DNA of 17,656 nt from an uncultured Lachnospiraceae bacterium. Its GTDB lineage: Bacteria > Bacillota > Clostridia > Lachnospirales > Lachnospiraceae. The translations under genes were made by a program, and so were the position numbers. Location: positions 1-17,656 of the forward strand of contig CAJORC010000137.1 of the NCBI GenBank assembly GCA_905236615.1, in the 5' to 3' direction. Below the pieces are notes generated by a model that made no database searches, was not told the DNA's origin, and saw nothing but the letters and a program-made list of their open reading frames with translations. Positions within the stretch are counted from its first letter, which is position 1. Each line of letters opens with the position of its first letter. Shown in pieces: positions 7,517-14,500 of this stretch.

Positions 7517-7920
7517 TGGAACTTTCCGGAAATGAGATATCGGTATCGGGGAATGCAGTTGAATTCAATTCCTCAGTATTAAATACTTCAAGGAAGTCCT
7601 ATTCGTCGCTTACGGACTTAAACCATGAAGCACTGTTTACAGATGAATATGCAGCGCGTGTTGCCGAGGTAAACCAGAAGAAACTTGACAGTTATAATAA
7701 GATAGCATCCGAAGTATTCATAAAGGAGATTTCAGGAAACGAAGCCTTGTACGACAATGTTAAGGAAATGATGTTCAGCGGAAAAGAACCGAGGATACTG
7801 GTGCGTACAAAAGAACCTAAACAGAACGGGGCTGTTACTTTTATAGGAGTGTGCCTTATACTGGCACTTTTTTTGACAGCAATGCTTGTAATGATCAGAC
7901 CAAAAACCGGAAGGAGTTAA
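7513..7920 (+). CDS. Small tail-anchored membrane protein of the T7SS operon (EssA analogue?)
   Basis: 135 residues with one hydrophobic segment at the C-terminus (residues ~107-128, from AVTFIGVCLIL) and a short RPKTGRS tail. There is no N-terminal signal sequence, so most of the protein probably faces the cytoplasm, like a tail anchor. The first ~50 residues are Ser/Asn-rich and may be flexible; residues ~55-95 look helical. Start could be ATG 7513 (4-bp overlap) or the adjacent ATG 7516. Canonical T7SSb operons encode EssA, a small membrane protein of similar size with N- and C-terminal hydrophobic segments. This protein sits where EssA might and could replace it, but no sequence similarity was recognised. 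Confidence 0.8.
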   Translation: MMELSGNEISVSGNAVEFNSSVLNTSRKSYSSLTDLNHEALFTDEYAARVAEVNQKKLDSYNKIASEVFIKEISGNEALYDNVKEMMFSGKEPRILVRTKEPKQNGAVTFIGVCLILALFLTAMLVMIRPKTGRS

Positions 7921-7921
7921 T

Positions 7922-8245
7922 ATGTGGGAAAGAGAAGAAGATTTTGACGAAGTAAGAGATGGGGAATTATCAGCAGATGACAAACTTTCTCAGATAAAGA
8001 AGGAAATGGACGATCTCGATACGCTCGAGGATGATATAGAGGCACAGGATAAGATCATCAACAGCAATATTGATGAAATGGCTGCAATGGCTGCCGAAGA
8101 GCAGGATGATGAGATGAGCAGAATGGCAAATGACCTGCAGCAGAGAATGTCAGACCTTAAAATGCTTACCTTTAAGAAACTTTCGGAAATCAGGAACGAT
8201 CTTGAAGACGAGAAGAAGAGAATTACGATTCAGCGTGCTGAATGA
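7922..8245 (+). CDS. Acidic coiled-coil protein of the T7SS operon
   Basis: 107 residues, very rich in Asp/Glu, almost wholly helical in appearance. Residues ~18-42 and ~50-100 form two likely helices around INSNID (46-51), giving the helical-hairpin size of WXG100-type substrates. However, there is no WXG motif at the turn and no clear C-terminal secretion motif (YxxxD/E). The start follows AAGGAG (7911-7916) and lies one base after the previous stop codon. It may be a helical chaperone or adaptor, comparable in size to the YwqH/DUF5082 and Lap-type small helical proteins of other T7SSb loci, or a highly diverged substrate. No family was recognised. Confidence 0.75.
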   Translation: MWEREEDFDEVRDGELSADDKLSQIKKEMDDLDTLEDDIEAQDKIINSNIDEMAAMAAEEQDDEMSRMANDLQQRMSDLKMLTFKKLSEIRNDLEDEKKRITIQRAE

Positions 8246-8264
8246 TGACGAATAGGGTATTGAT

Positions 8265-8495
8265 ATGCAGATAACTGTTACGATCAGGTATGGCAACGTA
8301 GACAGGGATTTTCGATTTGAGAACGAACAGAGTATAAAAAACCTGCTTGAGATATTAAATGAGTCAGGGATTCTTCCGCTCAGGCCGGGAAGGCCTGAGG
8401 TAAAATCTGTTCGGAGAATGGAATATCTGGACATAGAGAAAACTTTTCTGGAAGAAAAGATCTTCTCGGGTGATATATTGGAGGTTCACGGTTGA
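8265..8495 (+). CDS. esaB: EsaB/YukD-like ubiquitin-fold protein
   Basis: 76 residues, the usual size of EsaB (about 80). A beta-grasp pattern is visible: an opening strand ITVTIRYGNV, a FRFENEQSIKNLLEIL strand-helix, and the C-terminal LEEKIFSGDILEVHG, with the 'GDIL' turn typical of YukD/EsaB. In Staphylococcus and Bacillus this small cytoplasmic protein is needed for type VII secretion, as a regulatory or core component. It ends in HG rather than GG and is not expected to be conjugated. AGGG at 8254-8257 precedes the ATG. Its stop overlaps the TTG start of essB. Placement directly before essB and essC matches T7SSb gene order. Confidence 0.85.
   Translation: MQITVTIRYGNVDRDFRFENEQSIKNLLEILNESGILPLRPGRPEVKSVRRMEYLDIEKTFLEEKIFSGDILEVHG
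8480..8484 (+). promoter_or_regulatory. Ribosome binding site fixing a TTG start for essB
   Basis: GGAGG lies 7 bases before TTG at 8492, which overlaps the esaB stop as TTGA. This spacing and coupling support the rare TTG over any later ATG, and the start preserves the full N-terminal domain. Confidence 0.75.
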
Positions 8496-9562
8496 TAGAT
8501 ACGGGCTTTTTCGACGAATACAGTGAATTTAGTGCGGTTTACCCGAATCCGCTGCTTTTGGATGCGGACTGGGTTGACGGCGAAGACGGCGTAAGAGGAA
8601 TCGAATATAACACAGATGGTTACAAATGCTTAGAGAATATAAGAGAGGAAGACCTTACGGTCAGGTACGCGGTCCTTTCTTCTTTATATGAACTCCACAG
8701 CCTTTGTGACCGTTTTTCATTTTTACTGGAACCTGAGAATATTTATTACGGAATAAATAACAATACGGTTGTTATGCAGAGAAATGAATCCGAAGAAGGA
8801 ATGTCGGAAGAGGAGTTTCTTAAAGCCTATAAGGCCTGCATAGGTGCTGCCCTGCAGGACCGCTATTCCTATGAAGATTATTTTCAGGGCGGAAGCAGTC
8901 TCTTAAAAAAGGACGGTCTGCTTAAAGAAATCTTCGGAATGCAGAAAGCGGAAGAGATTTCGGTATTCTTAAGAAAGAAATTCGAAGAGCTGACAGAGAA
9001 AAACCATAAAACAAAGGTGCTGGTTGGAAAGCATACCGTTTACAGACTCAGGGCTGCCGTGATCATTCTTTCGGCATTTCTTGCCATGGCACTGGGATTC
9101 GGAATTTATTACATTTTCTCGATCAGGCCTTTCAGCAGTTCCGTTATTAATGGTTTCCAGTCATATATAATGTCGGACTATGAAGCTGTGGAACTTTCCA
9201 TGCAGCATGTTTCTATCGCGAAAATGAATTCCTACCAGAAGTATATACTTGCTGATTCTTATATAAAAACAGCGGACCTGAATAATGAACAGAAGAAAAA
9301 TATCCTTTCAAATATTTCGGTAAAGTCGGAAAACACCCTTCTTAATTACTGGATATATATAGGCCGCGGAGAAGTTGAAAAGGCTGAGGACTGTGCAATG
9401 CAGCTTTCGGACGACCAGCTTCTGCTTTACGCTTACATGAAGCACCGCTCGGAGATAGAGAGCAATTTAAAACTCGGCGGAGAGAAAAAAGCTGAAGCTT
9501 TAAAGGAACTTGAAGAGAAAATGAGTCCCCTTATGGAAAAATACAAAGAAGAGGAAAAGTAA
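8492..9562 (+). CDS. essB: EssB/YukC-like type VII secretion membrane protein
   Basis: 356 residues. The arrangement is that of EssB: an N-terminal cytoplasmic pseudokinase-like domain (~1-180), a single TM segment (~188-210, AAVIILSAFLAMALGFGIYY) preceded by basic residues, and an extracytoplasmic helical domain (~211-356). In the N-terminal part, LSSLYELHSLCDRFSFLLEPENIYYGINN resembles the kinase-fold core of EssB. The C-terminal domain has TPR-like helices (SYQKYILADSYIKT, LLNYWIYIGRGEVEKAEDCA) and ends in a charged KEEEK tail. EssB is a core channel-complex subunit that contacts EssC and EsaB. S. aureus EssB is somewhat longer (about 440), so this is a compact version. The gene lies between esaB and essC, as expected. 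Identification rests on architecture and context more than on sequence identity. Confidence 0.85.
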   Translation: MIDTGFFDEYSEFSAVYPNPLLLDADWVDGEDGVRGIEYNTDGYKCLENIREEDLTVRYAVLSSLYELHSLCDRFSFLLEPENIYYGINNNTVVMQRNESEEGMSEEEFLKAYKACIGAALQDRYSYEDYFQGGSSLLKKDGLLKEIFGMQKAEEISVFLRKKFEELTEKNHKTKVLVGKHTVYRLRAAVIILSAFLAMALGFGIYYIFSIRPFSSSVINGFQSYIMSDYEAVELSMQHVSIAKMNSYQKYILADSYIKTADLNNEQKKNILSNISVKSENTLLNYWIYIGRGEVEKAEDCAMQLSDDQLLLYAYMKHRSEIESNLKLGGEKKAEALKELEEKMSPLMEKYKEEEK

Positions 9563-9563
9563 G

Positions 9564-12500
9564 ATGCGTACTGTTAGTTTAAGACGTCCGGAAAATTTCA
9601 AGATATCCGGGCGCGAAGAAGACGAGCTTTTCCTGGAGGGGATAAACCGCTCTTTCATAGTTAAGGGTGATTTCATTGCCGTAAAAGAAGACGAGGGAGA
9701 TGCAGTCAGCTATAACGGCGTGAAATTTAAGGGAAGAAGAGTCATAGAAGAAGGCGATGAGTTAAGAGTCGGAGATTATATCATAAGCTTTCATGATGAT
9801 ATCATCCGGATTCAGTCAGGCGAGGAAGGCAGCATTAAAACCCGTCTTGCGATTCTCCGAGACAGCGTGCCTTTCAGCGGCTATCCCGATTATAAAAGAT
9901 CGCCGAGAATTATAAAGGAAATTCCTTCCAAGAAAATTACGATAGAGAAGGGAAAGTTCGATAAGCCGAAAAAGAGGAGTATCGGAGATCTAATGAAGAT
10001 GCTTCTCCCGCCGCTGTGTATGCTTACCGTAACGATAATCGTAGGAAGGATACTGGGCAGGGGACTTATGATGCTCATGTCCATCGCCAGTACCGGCGTG
10101 ACGGCTCTTATGGCGGTATTCCAGTTTGTAAGTTCTCTCGGTGAGGGCAAGGGCAGACTTGAAGAGCAGAGAAAAGTTTATGAGAACTACCTTTTAAAGA
10201 AGCGGAAAGAAATATATTCAGATTATCAAAAGGAAGTCATGGCGCACAATTATCAGTATCCTTCTGTCAGGGAGATAGAGGGAATGGTTGCTGATTTTTC
10301 AGACAGGCTCTATGAAAGAAGTGTCGATGATGCGGATTTCCTTGATGTCTGTCTGGGTAAAAGCAAAGGCAGCAGCGGACTTGATATTTCTTTGAAAATC
10401 GATGAGATAGAGGGTGCCAAGTGCGAAGAAGAAAAAGACGCAATTGACATGAGACGGGAATTCAGCAGAATAGAACTTCCTGTTGTTGCGAATTTAAGAA
10501 CTTCCAATATCGGTATCGTAGGCGAGAAGTCGGCAGTACATGAAGAACTCCTCAATATCATCGCACAGCTCACATTTTTCCAGAGTTACAGGGACCTGCA
10601 GATAATATTTATTTATAATCAGGAATACTCCGATAAATTTGATCCTCTGCGCTGGTATCCCCATACGCATATCGAGGCGCTGAATGTCAGCGGCATGATC
10701 GACTCTGAAAGAGCGGCAGAGCAGATACTCGGAAGTGTGCATCGTATCATCAAGGACAGAAAGACAAAACTGGAAGAAGAGAAAAGAGAGAGAATGTTTC
10801 TTCCTTATTATGTATTTGTTGTTGATGAGACGAAGTATATCGCCAACCATTCCATTATGGAATACTTGGAAAAGAACGACCGCAGACTCGGTTTCTCCGT
10901 GATCTATACTAACAGCGAAGCGGGAAATCTGCCCGAAAGCGTCAGCACGGTCGTAAAAGTTAAGAAGGATCACGGCGGACGGCTTGTTATTCTTGATGGT
11001 AAAGAAAAGAACACCAAGATAAAAACAGAGAATAATAAGGATATTGATTTTGAGTGGATGGCAAGAAATCTTTCTGCGATAAACCATGTCCCGAGTGTTA
11101 CTTCATCAATTCCGGATGCCGTAAGTTTCTTCGGCATGTATAATGTGAAAAAGCCGGAAGGTCTTGATATAGAAGGAAGGTGGAGAAAGAGCGACTCTGC
11201 GAAATCTCTTGCAGTTCCGCTGGGTTACCGTGCAACTGATGATATAGTTTATCTGAACCTGCATGAAAAAGCACACGGTCCCCACGGACTTGTTGCAGGT
11301 ACTACGGGTTCGGGTAAATCGGAGATCATTCAGTCATACATAATGTCTCTTGCGGTTAATTTCAGCCCATATGATGTGGCGTTCCTGCTTATCGACTATA
11401 AGGGAGGCGGAATGGCCGGACTTTTCAAGAACCTGCCGCACCTTCTTGGAACGATCACAAACCTTGACGGGGCTCAGAGTATGAGAGCCATGACTTCTAT
11501 CAAGGCTGAACTTGCGCGCAGACAGAGAGTTTTTTCGAAATATGACGTAAATCATATCAATGCTTACAACAGGCTTTTTAAAGCCGGTGAAGCGGAAGAA
11601 CCCATGCCGCATCTTTTCATTATAAGTGATGAGTTTGCGGAGCTGAAAAAAGAGCAGCCTGATTTCATGAAAGAACTTGTATCGGCGGCCCGTATCGGAC
11701 GAAGCCTCGGTGTCCATCTGATACTTGCAACGCAGAAACCTTCAGGTGTCGTTGATGACCAGATCTGGACAAACTCGAAATTCAAGCTTGCCCTTATGGT
11801 TCAGAATGAGCAGGATTCGAAAGAGATACTTAAAACTCCTGATGCTGCTTATATCACAAAGCCCGGACGGGCTTATCTGCAAGTCGGAAATAACGAGATT
11901 TATGAGCTTTTCCAATCTGCATGGTCGGGTGCTCCTTACAAAAAAGATCAGGAAGAAAAGAAAAACGACAACAGGGTTTACTTTATCAATGCCCTGGGTC
12001 AGGGACAGCTTATCAATCCGGATCTCAGCAAGGGTGAAACTGCGGAAGCGAGCAGAGTTGTTACCGAGCTTGACGCGACTGTTGACTATATAAATGAGCT
12101 TTATTCGGCAAAGGAGCATCTGGAGATCAAGAAGCCATGGCTTCCGCCGCTTGAGAACCAGATCGTCAGTCCTGAAACTCTTATTGATGCGAGCGGAAAA
12201 TCCCCCTGTCTCCTGGCAGAGATCGGTCTTGCGGATATTCCGGAGGAACAGGCACAGGTATCCTACAGGATTCAGATGGAAAAGGAAGGAAATATCGTTT
12301 ACTTTGCGGCAGCGGGTTACGGAAAAACCGTTTTCCTCACTACCATCATACTGTCTCTTGCCATGAAGAACAGCCCGGAGCTTCTGAACTTCTATATCCT
12401 CGATTTCGGAAACAGCGGACTTATCACGCTGAATGCGCTGCATCATACTTCAGATTATATTGTTCTTGATGATAAGGAGAGGATGCAGAAATTCATTAAA

Positions 12501-13730
12501 ATAATAAACGACATGATCTTCGAAAGAAAAAAGCTCTTTGCTGAGAAAATGGTCCAGAATTTCGAGGTTTACAACCAGACTTCGGATGAGAAGCTGAAAG
12601 CTGTCGTCATCGTAATCGATAACTTTGATGCTTCGAAGGAACAGGAAGGTTTCGAGCAGTTCGTGCAGAAGGTATTGAGAGACGGTATCGGTCTTGGTAT
12701 CTATATCGTGGCAAGCGCCGGCGGAAGTAATGCGATGAAGTATTCCACTTTTAACGCATTCAAAAATAAAATAGCGGCATACCTTTATGATGAGGCTGAC
12801 GTGAGAGTGATAGTCGGAAGAAGCGATTATAAGCCATCCGAAATAAAAGGAAGAACTCTTGTAAAACTCGGAAGAAAGATCTGTATGATGCAGATATATT
12901 CTATGAGTGATTGTGAGACGGAACAGGGTTACAATGAAAAGATCATTGAAAAGATTAAAACGGTCAATGAAATTTATCCTGAAACAAGAGCTCCCAGAAT
13001 ACCGGTACTTCCCGAAACGCTTGATGTCACAGATCTTCTCAGAAATTATGAAACACCTAAGGGAGTCATACCTCTGGGACTTGACAAGAGTGATGTCGTA
13101 TCCTGCGGACCCGACAGATCAATGTCGCCGTTCGCGATCGTTGGTGACAGCGGAAAAGGTAAGACCAACGTTCTTCATCTTATACTTTCGCAGATCAACG
13201 ACGGTTCTGCAGTTTATCTTTTTGACTCTAAGAGCATGGAACTTTACAGATATAAGGACAGGGATAACATTAATTATGTAGACAGTGCGGAAGCATCAGC
13301 GGAATTTGTTTCGGCGCTGGAGGAAGAGGTCGAGAGACGGAGCGAGCTGCTTATGGAGAAAGTCCGGGAAAATCCGGGAGTTCTTCCGAGAAAGCTTGCG
13401 CTTGAACTTGAGAGCTTCTATATCATAATCGATGACTTCGATAATTTCGTCGAACTTACAAAGAAAGAAGCAAACAAGCTTTCAAAACTGCTTGCAGAGG
13501 CAGATGGCTGCGGAATAATGACGATCTTTACCGTAGGTGCGAACCGTCTGAAGGGATTCGACGTCGTGAGCCAGTATGCAAAGGCGGCAGCGGATGGTAT
13601 GCTCCTTTCGAGCGGAGGCAGTACGTCACTCTTCCAGAATGTAAGTATGAGATCGCTTCCTGAATTTGGGGACGGTCTGCTGATGCACAACGGTGCATTT
13701 AGACGTCTCAAGATTGCAAAAGCATTATAA
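9564..13730 (+). CDS. essC: EssC-type FtsK/SpoIIIE ATPase of the type VII secretion system
   Basis: 1388-residue membrane-bound motor that recognises and drives substrates through the T7SSb channel. Residues 1-87 look like one FHA-type beta-sandwich; TM segments lie at ~143-164 and ~167-189, followed by a coiled coil. Three ATPase domains follow. D1 has GTTGSGKS (579-586) and Walker B ending in Asp689-Glu690, plus the FtsK-type LLIDYKGGGMAG. D2 has AAGYGKT (916-922) with Asp1019-Asn1020. D3 has GDSGKGKT (1194-1201) with Asp1290-Asp1291. Only D1 keeps the catalytic Glu, in line with D1 being the main hydrolysing domain and D2/D3 having degenerate sites in known EssC proteins. Staphylococcal EssC is near 1480 residues with two FHA domains, so the N-terminus here is shorter. 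Starts one base after the essB stop codon. Confidence 0.95.
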   Translation: MRTVSLRRPENFKISGREEDELFLEGINRSFIVKGDFIAVKEDEGDAVSYNGVKFKGRRVIEEGDELRVGDYIISFHDDIIRIQSGEEGSIKTRLAILRDSVPFSGYPDYKRSPRIIKEIPSKKITIEKGKFDKPKKRSIGDLMKMLLPPLCMLTVTIIVGRILGRGLMMLMSIASTGVTALMAVFQFVSSLGEGKGRLEEQRKVYENYLLKKRKEIYSDYQKEVMAHNYQYPSVREIEGMVADFSDRLYERSVDDADFLDVCLGKSKGSSGLDISLKIDEIEGAKCEEEKDAIDMRREFSRIELPVVANLRTSNIGIVGEKSAVHEELLNIIAQLTFFQSYRDLQIIFIYNQEYSDKFDPLRWYPHTHIEALNVSGMIDSERAAEQILGSVHRIIKDRKTKLEEEKRERMFLPYYVFVVDETKYIANHSIMEYLEKNDRRLGFSVIYTNSEAGNLPESVSTVVKVKKDHGGRLVILDGKEKNTKIKTENNKDIDFEWMARNLSAINHVPSVTSSIPDAVSFFGMYNVKKPEGLDIEGRWRKSDSAKSLAVPLGYRATDDIVYLNLHEKAHGPHGLVAGTTGSGKSEIIQSYIMSLAVNFSPYDVAFLLIDYKGGGMAGLFKNLPHLLGTITNLDGAQSMRAMTSIKAELARRQRVFSKYDVNHINAYNRLFKAGEAEEPMPHLFIISDEFAELKKEQPDFMKELVSAARIGRSLGVHLILATQKPSGVVDDQIWTNSKFKLALMVQNEQDSKEILKTPDAAYITKPGRAYLQVGNNEIYELFQSAWSGAPYKKDQEEKKNDNRVYFINALGQGQLINPDLSKGETAEASRVVTELDATVDYINELYSAKEHLEIKKPWLPPLENQIVSPETLIDASGKSPCLLAEIGLADIPEEQAQVSYRIQMEKEGNIVYFAAAGYGKTVFLTTIILSLAMKNSPELLNFYILDFGNSGLITLNALHHTSDYIVLDDKERMQKFIKIINDMIFERKKLFAEKMVQNFEVYNQTSDEKLKAVVIVIDNFDASKEQEGFEQFVQKVLRDGIGLGIYIVASAGGSNAMKYSTFNAFKNKIAAYLYDEADVRVIVGRSDYKPSEIKGRTLVKLGRKICMMQIYSMSDCETEQGYNEKIIEKIKTVNEIYPETRAPRIPVLPETLDVTDLLRNYETPKGVIPLGLDKSDVVSCGPDRSMSPFAIVGDSGKGKTNVLHLILSQINDGSAVYLFDSKSMELYRYKDRDNINYVDSAEASAEFVSALEEEVERRSELLMEKVRENPGVLPRKLALELESFYIIIDDFDNFVELTKKEANKLSKLLAEADGCGIMTIFTVGANRLKGFDVVSQYAKAAADGMLLSSGGSTSLFQNVSMRSLPEFGDGLLMHNGAFRRLKIAKAL

Positions 13731-13740
13731 AAGGTTACAT

Positions 13741-13763
13741 AAGTGTCTATTTTATAGGCATTT
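13741..13763 (+). terminator. Small hairpin after essC, possible weak terminator
   Basis: AAGTGTCTAT (13741-13750) can pair as RNA with ATAGGCATTT (13754-13763) around a TTT loop; two pairs are G-U. There is no free T tract. It is the only candidate terminator between essC and the next promoter. Confidence 0.3.
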
Positions 13764-13777
13764 GATGCAATAATACC

Positions 13778-13806
13778 TTGAAAAAATAAATATAGGGTGA
13801 TACAAT
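13778..13806 (+). promoter_or_regulatory. Strong extended -10 promoter of the repeat-protein gene
   Basis: TTGAAA (13778-13783), exactly 17 bases, then TACAAT (13801-13806) preceded by TGA, giving an extended -10. Each hexamer matches five of six consensus bases. The predicted start is near 13813, about 47 bases before the start codon. Confidence 0.75.
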
Positions 13807-13859
13807 TAGGAAGTAAATCTAGAGTTTACCAAACTTTATGTGTGAAGGGAGATTTAACA

Positions 13860-14381
13860 ATGAAAAAAAGAATAGTAGCTATGGTACTTTGCGCTGCTCT
13901 TTCTTCTATCGCAGTAGTTCCGGCTTTCGCAGGTACAGCAGCAGAGGAAGTTGCTTCAGCAGTTGCAACACAGGCACAGAGATCAGCTGATTATGTAGCA
14001 TATCAGACAGCTCTTGCTAACTTCAGAGCAAGTCAGGTAGCTAAGGGAATCGCTGAAACAGCAGAAGGTCAGGCAGCTTACGTTGCTTACCAGACAGCTC
14101 TTGCTAACTTCTACAATGTAGAGCTTGCAAGGGGCGCAGTTCAGAAGGCAGAGGGTCAGGCAGCTTATGCATACGGCCAGACAGTTCTTGCAGCTTTCTA
14201 TCAGCAGCAGCTTGCTGAGGCAGCAGCTCAGAAGGCAAAGGGACAGGCTGATTACGAGGCATATCAGACAGCTCTTAAGGCTAGAGAGGCAGCTATCCTT
14301 GCTCAGAAGGCAGCTACCGAGGCAGAGAGAGCAGTTCTCTTACAGCAGGTTAAGGCATATCTTGCACAGCTTGGCTACTAA
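13860..14381 (+). CDS. Secreted alanine-rich protein with four 29-residue repeats
   Basis: 173-residue precursor; no family recognised. The Sec signal peptide is clear: MKKR, a hydrophobic core, and cleavage likely after PAFA (residue 24). Cys11 lies in the core without a lipobox, so the product should be released or wall-associated, not lipidated. Residues 43-158 form four tandem repeats of 29 residues starting at 43, 72, 101 and 130. The consensus opens A-x-Y-x-A-Y-Q-T-A-L-A-N-F and closes with KAEGQ. The last copy is the most divergent and runs into a Lys-Ala-Tyr tail. The repeats are Ala/Gln-rich and strongly helical. ATG 13860 is chosen over 13797 because AGGGAG (13846-13851) precedes it and the signal peptide begins there. 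Every alanine codon is GCA or GCT, a bias not seen in essC. It has its own promoter and terminator. Confidence 0.9.
   Translation: MKKRIVAMVLCAALSSIAVVPAFAGTAAEEVASAVATQAQRSADYVAYQTALANFRASQVAKGIAETAEGQAAYVAYQTALANFYNVELARGAVQKAEGQAAYAYGQTVLAAFYQQQLAEAAAQKAKGQADYEAYQTALKAREAAILAQKAATEAERAVLLQQVKAYLAQLGY
13986..14333 (+). repeat. Four tandem 87-bp coding repeats
   Basis: Units at 13986-14072, 14073-14159, 14160-14246 and 14247-14333, in frame, each encoding 29 residues. Units 1 and 2 are the closest and share long stretches such as the codons for AYQTALANF. Units 3 and 4 have diverged. Confidence 0.85.
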
Positions 14382-14423
14382 GAAATAGACTTATAATAAC
14401 TGCATATCGAGTTAGACAAAAAT

Positions 14424-14459
14424 AAAAAAGGGCGGTTCTTTGATGTTCCGCCCTTTTTT
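14424..14459 (+). terminator. Intrinsic terminator of the repeat-protein gene
   Basis: AAAAAAGGGCGG (14424-14435) pairs with CCGCCCTTTTTT (14448-14459) around a 12-base loop. The A and T tracts make it a plausible bidirectional terminator. It separates the secreted-protein gene from the sensor kinase gene. Confidence 0.92.
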
Positions 14460-14500
14460 CTAAAATAAGACTGTATTTAAGGGAATTCCTAAGGAGCTAT

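Noticed and set aside
7922..8245. WXG100 (EsxA-like) substrate
   Set aside because: Size and helicity fit, but there is no WXG at the turn; the only Trp is residue 2. Kept as an unassigned coiled-coil protein.
11742..12446. 234-codon minus-strand frame inside essC
   Set aside because: Antisense shadow of a well-supported coding frame; no domain or start signal seen. The same applies to the 197-codon minus-strand frame at 10494-11087.
13797..13859. Earlier in-frame start for the repeat protein
   Set aside because: It would place 21 polar residues ahead of a textbook signal peptide and begin at or before the predicted transcription start; ATG 13860 has the ribosome site.
13860..13935. Lipoprotein signal because of Cys11
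   Set aside because: The residues before Cys11 (M-V-L) do not fit a lipobox and the Cys is mid-core; PAFA then G fits ordinary signal peptidase I cleavage.
13986..14333. CRISPR-like periodic repeats
   Set aside because: The 87-bp units are contiguous, in frame and diverged at the protein level, with no spacers; this is a coding repeat.
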